Part shown: in pieces, positions 36,212 through 45,003 of the stretch | Position numbering within the stretch: position 1 is the first letter of the stretch | Layout: each line of letters begins with the position of its first letter | Source of the DNA: an uncultured Cohaesibacter sp. | GTDB lineage: Bacteria > Pseudomonadota > Alphaproteobacteria > Rhizobiales > Cohaesibacteraceae | NCBI RefSeq assembly: GCF_963678225.1 | Contig: NZ_OY782763.1 | Coordinates: 124,001 to 188,000, forward strand | Length of the DNA stretch: 64,000 bases | Reading direction: 5' to 3' | The notes under the pieces: model-generated | The model's database searches: none | What the model was told of the DNA's origin: nothing | The model's input: the letters and a program-made list of their open reading frames with translations, nothing else | Translations under genes and position numbers: made by a program

Positions 36212-37426
36212 ATGAAAAACAGAAAAGCGACCATTCGCGCAGTGTTTGGAAGCAATGCCGGAAGCGCCGGAGCCCATAACCGTCGTGTGATCATAGATGC
36301 GATCCGCGTAAACAAGGCTCTGTCACGGGCTGAGCTTGCGCGCGCCACAAAGCTGACCAAGCAGACCGTCTCCAATATCATTGATGAATTGGAGCAGGAC
36401 GGATTGGTCATGCCTTTGAAGACGATCCGCGAGGGGCGCGGCAAACCGGCCACGCCCTATACGCTGGCGTCCAATGGTGCCTTTGCCATAGGCCTGCAAA
36501 TCGACCGTGATGTTGCGCGCCTGATTGTGGTGAATCTCACCGGAGACATCATGATACGGCATTCTGTGAAACTTGATTCGGTCAATCCGGAGGAGGGGTT
36601 CGAAACCCTTGTCGATCTGATCGACGCGGCCAGAGCAGAGCTTGAACAGATGTGCTGTGGTGCTTCGGGACGCACGGCGGGCCTCGGCGTCGCCATGCCG
36701 GGGCCGTTTGGCAAGCTGGCAGCAATGGCCAATGGGGCCAATGACGATGCCTATTCGATGGCGGTCTGGCAAAGATTCCCACTTGTTGAGCGCCTCAAGG
36801 AAAGAACCGGTCTGGATGTGAGCCTGCAAAATGACGCAGCAGCAGCCACCATCGCCGAAAAGCTTATGGGCAACGCCGACAGCTTCCGCAACGTCGTTTG
36901 TTTCTATTTCGGCTTCGGCCTCGGCGCTGGTTTGATCATCAATGGCGAGCTCTATACAGGTGTTGATGGCAACGCGGGCGAGATCGGGCTTCTCAAGCCA
37001 GTCATCAGCAGCGCTGAAACAGAAAGCCTTGAGCATATGGCCTCATTAGCCTCCTTGTGCCACGCCATGGGCTGGAATCCTTCAGACGACGATTTGTTCT
37101 CGCATATAACAACGGCGTTGGAAGAGAAGAACTTTGTTATGGAGCGCTGGCTAGAGCAGGCGGCCTCTCATCTCAGATGGGCAGCGCAAGGCATGCATCT
37201 GATGTTTGCCCCGGAAGCGACCATACTGTGTGCCACAGCCCCAAAGCCATTGATCGATCGCCTGGTTTGCATGATCAACGAAGACATGGGCAGAATGGCC
37301 AATCCGTCCGGAACGCCATTTATGATGGCGGGAACCGCAGATCAATGGGCTGTCGCAATAGGGGCGGCTTCCGAGCCCATCAGCAACAGTTTTTCGCCGC
37401 GCCATTCCGCTCTGGTTAAGAGCTAA
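36212..37426 (+). CDS. ROK-family transcriptional repressor (NagC/XylR type)
   Basis: The 404-residue protein has an N-terminal winged helix-turn-helix (SRAELARATKLTKQTVSNII) and a C-terminal ROK domain (GLGVAMPGPFGKL, then GLGAGLIINGELYTGVDGNA). The Cys-rich zinc motif usual in ROK proteins (CxCGxxGC) is not seen; the corresponding place reads SLEHMASLASLCHAMGW. It is divergent from the importer, SIS and PfkB operon and probably represses it until the sugar or its phosphate is present. Confidence 0.9.
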   Translation: MKNRKATIRAVFGSNAGSAGAHNRRVIIDAIRVNKALSRAELARATKLTKQTVSNIIDELEQDGLVMPLKTIREGRGKPATPYTLASNGAFAIGLQIDRDVARLIVVNLTGDIMIRHSVKLDSVNPEEGFETLVDLIDAARAELEQMCCGASGRTAGLGVAMPGPFGKLAAMANGANDDAYSMAVWQRFPLVERLKERTGLDVSLQNDAAAATIAEKLMGNADSFRNVVCFYFGFGLGAGLIINGELYTGVDGNAGEIGLLKPVISSAETESLEHMASLASLCHAMGWNPSDDDLFSHITTALEEKNFVMERWLEQAASHLRWAAQGMHLMFAPEATILCATAPKPLIDRLVCMINEDMGRMANPSGTPFMMAGTADQWAVAIGAASEPISNSFSPRHSALVKS

Positions 37427-37737
37427 AAGACGCATGACAAACAGCGCTACAGTTTTATTCGTAAAAACCCGCAGATAAAAAACGACTATTCAAAAAAGGA
37501 TTTAGCTTGCCTAATATTGTCTAGTGCAATTGTATCCACGTCTATACAAACAGAAATAATAATACTACAATGCCTCCCGGGTTATATTATTTTGTAATGA
37601 TTTTTTCGTCGGGGGACAAAGGTTTTGCTAGAAGATTCGGACTCTTGAAAATCAGGACTGTATTTCTGAGATGACGTTTTCTCAACGAGTGTTGTGAAGA
37701 TGATCTCTAGAATTGTGCCATAAGTAGAGCTGCGGTT
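37427..37737 (+). promoter_or_regulatory. AT-rich control region before the LuxR-type regulator
   Basis: No gene is seen in these 311 bases. A 20-base dyad lies at 37530-37549, with six-base arms TTGTAT and ATACAA separated by eight bases; it has the size of a LuxR-family site. The remainder is AT-rich with no confident promoter. Confidence 0.35.
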
Positions 37738-38424
37738 ATGATTGAGAATTCAAATACTATTACTAATCGGAAAAAGCGTTTGGCCTATATTGACGCCGAA
37801 CCGTTGATATTTGAGGGCGCCAAGGCTCTGCTGAATGGCTCTGACTTTGTCGTGGTTAGAGCCATGGATGACTTCGAGCAGACGTCAGTCGATCAAGCTC
37901 TGAGCCTACATCCCGATATCGTCATGATACGCGTTCAGAATATAGAAGAAGGGGAAGTGCTCATCGATCAATTGGGCAGCCGTGGCATCAATGTGCCTTT
38001 CGTCTTTCTGGATGCCGATGAAAAGCTGTCCGAGCTGTTCAAGGAACGAGGCTCCAATTATGCCTTTTTAAGCAGGACAGTGACATCTCAAAATTTCGTG
38101 AATGCTGTAGCCATCGTTGCCAATGGCGGCAACTATATCGACCCCAACATTTCCCTCAACACGCACAACGGGCACCGCTCCACAAGCAATAAAACAGACA
38201 ACGCGCAAGACGACCAGATCGAGATCAGCATTCTGAGCGAAAGAGAAAAGACGGTCTTGCATCAAGTCGCACTGGGGCATTACTCAAAAGAGATCGCCGC
38301 CAATCTCAACCTGAGCATCAAGACCATCGAAACCTACAAGAACCGCGCGATGAATAAATTGCAGCTGGCCGACCGAGCATCAATCGTGCGCTATGCCGTG
38401 ACAAACGGCTGGTTTGATACCTGA
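37738..38424 (+). CDS. LuxR/NarL-type regulator with a degenerate receiver domain
   Basis: The 228-residue protein has a receiver-like N-terminus and a LuxR-type helix-turn-helix (ILSEREKTVLHQVALGHYSK, then NLSIKTIETYKNRAMNKLQL). In the receiver, the phosphoacceptor position is Arg65 (HPDIVMIRVQN, where the family has PDVVLMDL). The acidic pair is reduced to Asp-Ala (YIDAEP), and the conserved Lys is replaced by Arg (FLSRTV). It should therefore not be phosphorylated in the usual way, and may respond to protein or ligand binding instead. It lies directly upstream of the exopolysaccharide locus on the same strand, and control of that locus is a reasonable inference. Confidence 0.87.
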   Translation: MIENSNTITNRKKRLAYIDAEPLIFEGAKALLNGSDFVVVRAMDDFEQTSVDQALSLHPDIVMIRVQNIEEGEVLIDQLGSRGINVPFVFLDADEKLSELFKERGSNYAFLSRTVTSQNFVNAVAIVANGGNYIDPNISLNTHNGHRSTSNKTDNAQDDQIEISILSEREKTVLHQVALGHYSKEIAANLNLSIKTIETYKNRAMNKLQLADRASIVRYAVTNGWFDT

Positions 38425-38682
38425 TGAAAAAGCCTTTTCTTTAAAGGCGATCCACGTGCCGTGGCATGTCCTCGAAATGCATGAGCATGCTCTTCAAGCA
38501 AAGGCTGGCCAACTTCCACAAATATACTCAGGATAACATGTGGGGGCAGGGGATTATCTAAATTCCCCAGGGTTGGACCTGACACTGGCCCGTGGCGCAA
38601 AGACCTTTAAAGAAGAAAAGAATCTTGGTGGGAGCCATTGCGCCTTATGGCTCCGACAGAACAGATTTCAAGCGAGCGCCTG

Positions 38683-38865
38683 TCAGGCACTCAGAAGCTT
38701 GCCGCGGATATCGGACAAAGAGATCACGTTGGAAGGGCGTTCCTCGAACAGAGTCTCCTGCGCATCCTGCTTGACCAACTCCTTCAGAGTATCAGGATTG
38801 ATGGATTTCCCATCAAGGTCACTCAGCGTATTAGCCAGTCTTTCCACCAAAGCTATCGAATCCAT
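38683..38865 (-). CDS. possible 60-residue protein of unknown function
   Basis: A short gene begins at the ATG at 38865, with GAGAGGA eight bases upstream on the minus strand. The predicted product is soluble and charged (MDSIALVERLANTLSDLDG to SLSDIRGKLLSA) with probable helices and no Cys. The region otherwise has no gene and the composition looks coding. No family is recognised. It lies between the LuxR-type regulator and algD on the opposite strand. Confidence 0.4.
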   Translation of the reverse strand: MDSIALVERLANTLSDLDGKSINPDTLKELVKQDAQETLFEERPSNVISLSDIRGKLLSA

Positions 38866-39559
38866 GTCCAGATTCCTCTCGTGTTGTTACTCAGCACCCT
38901 TGTACAGAAATAACATTTAAGAAAAATAAATACGAAGACCGACGAAAATAAGGTCTAGCAAGGAATAGGAACGAAAAGTGCGTCCGGAAAAGACGAAATA
39001 GGGACAAATTTTCTTTTTTCTGTTCAAGGCTTGATATCGGTTTCCCGAAGATTGAAACGGAAAATATGAGATAAATTTGGCGAATTCAAGATCTAAATAT
39101 TGGACTGTCAAGACTTTATTATTAGCAATTATGATGCAAATCAAAAACAGTATGCGAAATACTTTGTTTTAAGAAAAATCATTCTAAGTCACTGAATTAG
39201 GCGCCAAAGTTCCATTCTCATTGTTTGGCATACAAATTCCCTCAAAATCGTTGCTCAAAAATTAGGCTTACACAGTTCCTAGAGCTGTTGGTTGCGTATC
39301 ATCTTGACTACAAGCGCATAAACCAAACCCATTAACTAATTGAAAAATCAGAAGAAAGGATTTTCCTTACAAGAGTTCCATTTATTCTGACTAGGTATTT
39401 TTTGGTAGCCACGCTAATCGTTAAGACAAGATTAATATTTGCATAAAATTTGCCCATTTACGGGCCGAAGCTCAGCCTCTCGGGAAATAAACAAGACTTT
39501 CCGGGGGTGCATCGAAATCATCGAACAAAAATTAATACTATGAGAACATGAGGTTTGTC
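38866..39559 (+). promoter_or_regulatory. long AT-rich region upstream of algD
   Basis: Nearly 700 bases carry no convincing gene and are much richer in A and T than the flanking genes. GCCC-ATTTAC-GGGC, from about 39453 to 39466, could form a small leader hairpin. A possible -10-like TGCATAAAAT lies near 39440. Long AT-rich control regions are common before exopolysaccharide operons, where several regulators act. The gap 38425-38682 further upstream also shows no gene, only short dyads such as GCCTTT/AAAGGC at 38432-38448. Confidence 0.35.
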
Positions 39560-40879
39560 GTGGCCAGAATTAGCATTTTTGGTATTGGATATGTTGGAAC
39601 GGTAGCCGCAGCTTGTCTTGCAAGAGACGGCCATACTGTCATTGCTGCGGATGTTGATCAGAGCAAAGTCGATTCGATCAACGCCGGGAAAACCCCCATT
39701 GTAGAGAATGGGCTGGAAGAGCTTATTGAAACCGGCGTCGCAAGTGGTCGATTGACCGCCACGACAGATGCCCGAAAAGCCGTGTTGGAAACAGACGCAT
39801 CATTCGTATGCGTTGGCACCCCCAGTGCTCCGGATGGATCCGTCGGCCTGGACTATGTCTTGAGCGTTTGTACCGCCATCGGCAGTGCGCTCTCCCTCAA
39901 GGACACGTTCCATTCCGTCATCGTCCGCTCGACGATCGTTCCCGGCTCCATGGAGAAATCCTGCATCCCGGCACTGGAAGCATCATCCGGCATGACGGCG
40001 GGCGAAGAATTCGGGGTAGGGTACTTCCCTGAGTTCCTGCGTGAGAGCACCGCTATTGAAGACTATTATGATCCGGGTCTCATCGTTTTTGGCGCGCTCG
40101 ATCAGCAGACCAATGACATTCTGACCGAGATCAATGGCCAGCTGAATTGCGAAATCAGCTCGGTCAATCTGCGCACCGCAGAAATGATCAAATACACCAG
40201 CAACTGCTGGCGTGCGGTCAAGATCACCTTCGCCAATGAAATCGGCAACATCGCCAAGGCCGTCGGCCTTGATGGACAAGAGGTTATGCGTGTCCTCTGC
40301 TCGGACATGAAAGTCAACATGTCACCTTACTTCATGCGCCCTGGCTTCGCCTTCGGCGGCTCGTGCCTACCAAAAGATCTGCGGGCCCTGCGCTTCCTGG
40401 CAAGATCCAACAATGTCCCGTCTCCGATGCTGGACGTGGCTCTTTCTGCCAATGAGGCACAAATCCGCCGGGCAGAACATCTCGTCGACAATCTGGTGGG
40501 CCGTTCGATTGGCATGGTGGGCATCAGCTTCAAGGCTGGTACCGATGATCTACGCGAAAGCCCATTAGCTGCCCTTGCAGACCGCCTGATCAAGAAGGGC
40601 TATGATCTCAAAATCTACGATCCTTTCGTGCAGGAAGCCTATGACGAGGCAATGAGTGGCGCCGGTCGTGGCAACGACTATGTCGAAAATCTGGAACAAC
40701 GCCTTGTCAGCTCTATCGATGCACTGATCGAGCAGTCTGACATCCTTCTCGTCGGCAACAAATATTCCGAAGTTGTCGAACCTCTCTCCAAAGCCGCTTC
40801 AACATTGCCGATGGTCGATCTGGCTCGCCTGAACAACAAGGTGACGTCCAACGGCAATTACGAAGGCATCTGTTGGTGA
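39560..40879 (+). CDS. algD: GDP-mannose 6-dehydrogenase
   Basis: The GTG at 39560 is chosen as start (MARISIFGIGYVG; GAGG seven bases upstream), as other AlgD proteins begin just before this motif; an ATG at 39548 would add four residues. The 439-residue enzyme oxidises GDP-mannose to GDP-mannuronate with NAD. It has the Rossmann motif GIGYVG, the catalytic Lys region EMIKYTSNCWRAVKITFANE and the catalytic Cys in FGGSCLPKDLRAL. It is the first gene of the alginate-type cluster, preceded by a long AT-rich region. Confidence 0.9.
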   Translation: MARISIFGIGYVGTVAAACLARDGHTVIAADVDQSKVDSINAGKTPIVENGLEELIETGVASGRLTATTDARKAVLETDASFVCVGTPSAPDGSVGLDYVLSVCTAIGSALSLKDTFHSVIVRSTIVPGSMEKSCIPALEASSGMTAGEEFGVGYFPEFLRESTAIEDYYDPGLIVFGALDQQTNDILTEINGQLNCEISSVNLRTAEMIKYTSNCWRAVKITFANEIGNIAKAVGLDGQEVMRVLCSDMKVNMSPYFMRPGFAFGGSCLPKDLRALRFLARSNNVPSPMLDVALSANEAQIRRAEHLVDNLVGRSIGMVGISFKAGTDDLRESPLAALADRLIKKGYDLKIYDPFVQEAYDEAMSGAGRGNDYVENLEQRLVSSIDALIEQSDILLVGNKYSEVVEPLSKAASTLPMVDLARLNNKVTSNGNYEGICW

Positions 40880-40889
40880 GGACGAGACG

Positions 40890-42353
40890 ATGGTGGCTCA
40901 CATTGCATATATAATGGTGATGCTGATCCTTGCTTTGTCCGTGCCGGTCGAGGTCAGCACCAATGCTTCCGGTGCGATCGTTGTTCTGGGCATTGTCGGA
41001 GCATGGCGGTACAGTTGGGCCGCGACGAACTTCCTTCGTGCCTTCTGGTACAAACGAGTTGTGTTTCCCCGGCGGCGTAATGCCGCCGAGGAACGCTACT
41101 TCGCTAAGCCAACCCGGGCGCATGCCTTCTTTCTGACGACAACCTTCAAGATTGCGCCAGAAATATCAGCCCGCGTCTATCGCTCGATCTTCGAGGCGGC
41201 GGCCAATTCAAAAGGTGGCGCTACGATCGTGGCGTCTGTGGTAGATGCCTCCGATGTACGCCTCATCAAAAGCGCGTTTGCTTCCATGCCGATGGATATG
41301 AGCCGCGTGCAGCTGGTCTTTGACAGGATCGAAGGCACGGGCAAACGTGATGCGCTGGCAACCTCTCTGAGGACCATCGCCAAGCATTATCCTTCGCGCA
41401 ATGACATCGTCATCTTCGTGGATGGAGACAGCTGTGTCCCCAAGGATGTGGTTGATCGCTCGGCACCATATTTCCTTGATCCAAGCTATGGGGCCATGAC
41501 GACGGACGAAACCTCTGAATCAACGGGCGGGCGCCTGTTCCGCGACTGGTTCAACCTTCGCTTTGCCCAGCGTCAGATGATGATGTGTTCCATGGGCATC
41601 AGTGAGCGTGTCCTGACGCTGACAGGGCGGATGTCGGTCTTCCGGGCAGACCTTGCCACCAACGCCGAGTTTATCGAGGCGGTACAAAGTGACCATATCG
41701 ATCACTGGCGGCTGGGTCGGGTGAATTTCCTCACCGGAGACGACAAATCGACCTGGTACTGGTTGCTGCGCAATGGTTACAAGATGGGTTATTTGCCCGA
41801 TGTCAAAACGCTTTCCATTGAAACCCAACCACGCGCAGGCTTCTTTGACTCCGCCATTACCCTGATGACGCGCTGGTTCGGCAACATGCTCAGAACCAAC
41901 GGTCGGGCCCTGTCGCTCGGTCCGGGACGCATCGGGCTCTTTACCTGGTGGTCCATTCTTGACCAGCGCCTGTCCATGTGGACGACCCTTGCAGGCCCCA
42001 TCGGTTTGCTATTGGCCGCCATTCTGGTCGATCCGCTTGTCCTGCTGCTTTACCTCGCATGGGTAATGCTGACCAGATACCTGTTTTGCCTGCTTATTTC
42101 TTCGTTCCGGGAAGGGCGTTTCCCGATTACCTATCCCTTCCTTCTCTATTTCAGCCAGACCTTTGGTGCGTTGGTCAAAAGCTACATCCTGTTTCGGCTC
42201 GATAAGCAGAAATGGACGCGCCAGAACACCACCAACAAGGCAAAAGCCGTTCGCACTCATTTTATGAAATCAAACTCATTTTCCTGGTTTCTCCAGGCGC
42301 TGACCTTCGGTTGGTTGGCTCTGGGCGTTTCCTGGATCACCGGACTTGTTTGA
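40890..42353 (+). CDS. alg8: alginate-type polymerase, family 2 glycosyltransferase (Alg8)
   Basis: The 487-residue membrane protein has two N-terminal helices, a cytoplasmic GT2 domain and several C-terminal helices. Catalytic motifs are present: DGDS (IVIFVDGDSCVP), the SDHIDHWRLG acid region, TGDDKSTW, and the QxxRW-like TQPRAGFFDSAITLMTRW. It polymerises GDP-mannuronate into mannuronan across the inner membrane together with Alg44. GAGG precedes the ATG at 40890. Confidence 0.92.
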   Translation: MVAHIAYIMVMLILALSVPVEVSTNASGAIVVLGIVGAWRYSWAATNFLRAFWYKRVVFPRRRNAAEERYFAKPTRAHAFFLTTTFKIAPEISARVYRSIFEAAANSKGGATIVASVVDASDVRLIKSAFASMPMDMSRVQLVFDRIEGTGKRDALATSLRTIAKHYPSRNDIVIFVDGDSCVPKDVVDRSAPYFLDPSYGAMTTDETSESTGGRLFRDWFNLRFAQRQMMMCSMGISERVLTLTGRMSVFRADLATNAEFIEAVQSDHIDHWRLGRVNFLTGDDKSTWYWLLRNGYKMGYLPDVKTLSIETQPRAGFFDSAITLMTRWFGNMLRTNGRALSLGPGRIGLFTWWSILDQRLSMWTTLAGPIGLLLAAILVDPLVLLLYLAWVMLTRYLFCLLISSFREGRFPITYPFLLYFSQTFGALVKSYILFRLDKQKWTRQNTTNKAKAVRTHFMKSNSFSWFLQALTFGWLALGVSWITGLV

Positions 42354-42370
42354 ATTGGGAATTCATCGAC

Positions 42371-43480
42371 ATGCATATCGACGATCACACAAAATTACCT
42401 GACCATGAGCCTTATGAAACTCTGGATGCCGTTTCGCTTTCTGATGATCATACAAGCGAGCAGGCCATGCTGCAGATGCCTTTCTCGGTCGTCATTGAAG
42501 GACGGCAATATGAGGGCGATGGAATTTCACTGGTCAATGCCTATGTGAAAGGGCTTGCCTCACGTGACTATGGGCAAGTCATCAAACCAGCCACGTTCCG
42601 GGTACCCTTTGAAGGCTTTCAGGTGACCATGGCCATAGAGGTCGTAATGGTCTGCGTGGACGAGGTTACCGGACTCTACCGTCTGGATTTCCTCAACCCG
42701 ACCGGGCCGCACCTGCCGCGTTTGCGCTATATTCTCAATGCCTATATCGCAGGCGAGGTCGTCGATATCAACGACTTGCTGAGCATCAGCGCAGACAAAG
42801 CGAAGAAGACACCAGCCGGAGCTGTTGATAGCGAACGCTCTTTCGTTCAGCGCTTCAAGTCGATGGTGGGGACCGCCTTTGTGGGCGCTGCCACACTTGG
42901 CCTCGTCGTGCTGGCCGGATCATTGATCCAGAACCGGCTACTCATCAGAGATGTGCCAAAACTAGCCACCGTCATGCCAAGCGGCGCCGTTATCAAGTCC
43001 GGCGTTGATGGACAAATCGTCTATGTCAATCCGCAAGCAGGACTGGAAGAACCGCTCGTCGCCATTCAGGGGGCCGATGGCCGTCAACTGACCGTCGTAA
43101 ACCCCTGCGATTGCACGCTGACCATCGCCAAGTCAAGCGTGGTGGGCAACGTGGTGGCTTCAGACGACAATCTTGCCTTCATTCCGGGCAATGACAGCGG
43201 CATTTTGGTTTCGGCCATTCTGCCAGACAAGGAAGCTGAAATGCTCGTCTTTGGCGGTGTTGCAGAAGCGACGCTGGCTGACGGCAGAACAATCAATCTG
43301 CAAACCAAAGACATCAAGCCTCCCGTTTCCGGCCAGACCGTGACTCGCGTCACTTTCACCGCGCCGGAAGGACTATTGACGCTGGCTGATACGGGAAGCC
43401 CTGCCAAACTTCGTATCAAGGACGGCAGATACGTCTCTTTTATGAGTTTATTTAATGAGTACAAGCAGCAGGTTCTCTGA
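42371..43480 (+). CDS. alg44: Alg44-like polymerase co-factor with a degenerate PilZ domain
   Basis: The ATG at 42371 is used, giving 369 residues. Residues about 33-130 form a PilZ-like domain, 165-186 a membrane helix (MVGTAFVGAATLGLVVLAGS), and the rest a periplasmic HlyD-like domain. This matches Alg44. The c-di-GMP motifs RxxxR and (D/N)xSxxG are not visible: the first position reads EQAMLQ and the second G51-I-S53-L-V-N56. Binding of c-di-GMP is therefore doubtful. It lies between alg8 and algA as the polymerase partner. Confidence 0.85.
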   Translation: MHIDDHTKLPDHEPYETLDAVSLSDDHTSEQAMLQMPFSVVIEGRQYEGDGISLVNAYVKGLASRDYGQVIKPATFRVPFEGFQVTMAIEVVMVCVDEVTGLYRLDFLNPTGPHLPRLRYILNAYIAGEVVDINDLLSISADKAKKTPAGAVDSERSFVQRFKSMVGTAFVGAATLGLVVLAGSLIQNRLLIRDVPKLATVMPSGAVIKSGVDGQIVYVNPQAGLEEPLVAIQGADGRQLTVVNPCDCTLTIAKSSVVGNVVASDDNLAFIPGNDSGILVSAILPDKEAEMLVFGGVAEATLADGRTINLQTKDIKPPVSGQTVTRVTFTAPEGLLTLADTGSPAKLRIKDGRYVSFMSLFNEYKQQVL

Positions 43481-43563
43481 TCCTGCATGAAGGAATGCCC
43501 CATCAGTCGCAAGCCGGGGCAGAAGACCGAACATTGTGCATTAAAATGACAAGGATGAGAAAA

Positions 43564-45003
43564 ATGGTTGGCATCTATCCATTGGTATTGTGTGGAGGGG
43601 TGGGGACGCGCCTTTGGCCTCTTTCGCGCTCGAATAATCCAAAACAGTTTCAAGCCATCAACGGCTCAGAAGACACGACATTCTTCCAGGCAACCGTCTC
43701 CAGACATGTTGCAGACGGCTTCGAAGAACCCATCATCAGTGTGAACAGGTCACATCTGGGGGTCGTCAAACAGCAGCTCAATGATATCGACACCAATGCG
43801 ACGATTATCGCAGAGCCGCTTGGCAGAAACACAGGGCCGGCCGTACTTGCGGCTGCCATTCACCTTTCCCTTCGGGATCCCGATGCGATCATGGCGGTTC
43901 TGCCCTCCGACCATATCATCAAGGGCGACCTCAACAAGGCGCTTAAACGCATGGTGCCCGCTGCCCATGCAGGCAAGATTGCCCTGTTTGGCATTGAGCC
44001 ACGCTATCCGGAAACCGGGTATGGCTACATTGTCGATGGTGGCCCGCATGACGAAGTGGCCTTTGCACAAAAGGTCTCGCGCTTTGTCGAAAAACCACCG
44101 TTTGAAATCGCCGAACAGATGATGATCGACCGTAATGCCTTCTGGGCATCCGGCATCAGCATGTTCCGCGCAGACGTGATCATGGAGGAATACCGCAGGC
44201 TTGATCCGGATTCCTTCGAACAGGTCATGGCGGCCTATTCCAATGCAGAATATTTCCCGGATCGTCTAGAGCTGGCTGGCGAAGACTTCGCCCGCGCCGT
44301 GAGTGGCCCGACCGAAGCCATCGTGTTCGAGAAAACCGACCGTACCATTCTCGCTCCAACCGATATTGACTGGAATGATGTCGGCGCCTGGAAGGCATTC
44401 CATGCCGTGAGTGAAAAGGATGATCAGGGCAACTATGTCTCCGGTGACGTCGTCTGCATCGACTCCAAGGATTCTTACATCCGTGGCTCGCAGAATCGCC
44501 TGATCGCCGTATTGGGCATTGAGGATCTTGTGATCGTGGACACCGACGACGCTTTGCTGGTGACCACCCATGACCATAGCCAGAAGGTGAAATCCATCAT
44601 TTCCACTCTGGAAGAAGATGGCCGCAATGAAGTAGTCGCCCACGCATCCAAAACCCTGCCTTGGGGACAGGCAATCAAGATGCAGTCTGGCAAGAGCTTC
44701 AATCTGACCATGCTCCGGATCGAACCGGGCCGCACGCTGCTGTTTGATGAAATGGCACACTATCATCGCCTTCTCACTTTCTCCGAAGGGCAGGGCGTCT
44801 TTACCAACAAGGCAGGCATCAGCCAGTTCACGCCCGGCGATGTGGTTGAAGTGAAGGAAGGGGAAGCCGCAACCTTCCGCAATACCGGCAACGAAACCGC
44901 TGTCATCGTCGAGATCCAATATAAGGTCGAAGGCGAAGAGGTGCTTGATTACCAGAAGTCCGCCGTACTTGGTGTCGAAGTCCGCGCCGAAGAGGTGGCA
45001 TGA
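43564..45003 (+). CDS. algA: mannose-1-phosphate guanylyltransferase with a degenerate isomerase domain (AlgA-like)
   Basis: The ATG at 43564 is chosen (AAGGA nine bases upstream), giving 479 residues, close to the 481 of P. aeruginosa AlgA. The N-terminal pyrophosphorylase domain is intact (LCGGVGTRLWPLSRSNNPKQ, PLGRNTGPAV, PETGYGYI, EKPP). The C-terminal cupin is the type II phosphomannose isomerase domain. Where the family has a His/Glu-rich metal site (HHHRAEHW), this protein has HYHRLLTF (399-406), and the later VHRLAN becomes ATFRNTG. The isomerase activity may be lost, so GDP-mannose synthesis would need another isomerase. It overlaps algG by four bases. Confidence 0.88.
   Translation: MVGIYPLVLCGGVGTRLWPLSRSNNPKQFQAINGSEDTTFFQATVSRHVADGFEEPIISVNRSHLGVVKQQLNDIDTNATIIAEPLGRNTGPAVLAAAIHLSLRDPDAIMAVLPSDHIIKGDLNKALKRMVPAAHAGKIALFGIEPRYPETGYGYIVDGGPHDEVAFAQKVSRFVEKPPFEIAEQMMIDRNAFWASGISMFRADVIMEEYRRLDPDSFEQVMAAYSNAEYFPDRLELAGEDFARAVSGPTEAIVFEKTDRTILAPTDIDWNDVGAWKAFHAVSEKDDQGNYVSGDVVCIDSKDSYIRGSQNRLIAVLGIEDLVIVDTDDALLVTTHDHSQKVKSIISTLEEDGRNEVVAHASKTLPWGQAIKMQSGKSFNLTMLRIEPGRTLLFDEMAHYHRLLTFSEGQGVFTNKAGISQFTPGDVVEVKEGEAATFRNTGNETAVIVEIQYKVEGEEVLDYQKSAVLGVEVRAEEVA

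Noticed and set aside
38540-38920. Open frame of 126 residues on the plus strand between the regulator and algD
   Set aside because: No ribosome site or domain; the opposite-strand 60-residue frame has a better start, and only that one is kept, at low confidence.
37427-39559. AT-rich stretches as a sign of a mobile element
   Set aside because: No integrase, transposase, terminal repeats or tRNA target were seen; long AT-rich control regions explain them.
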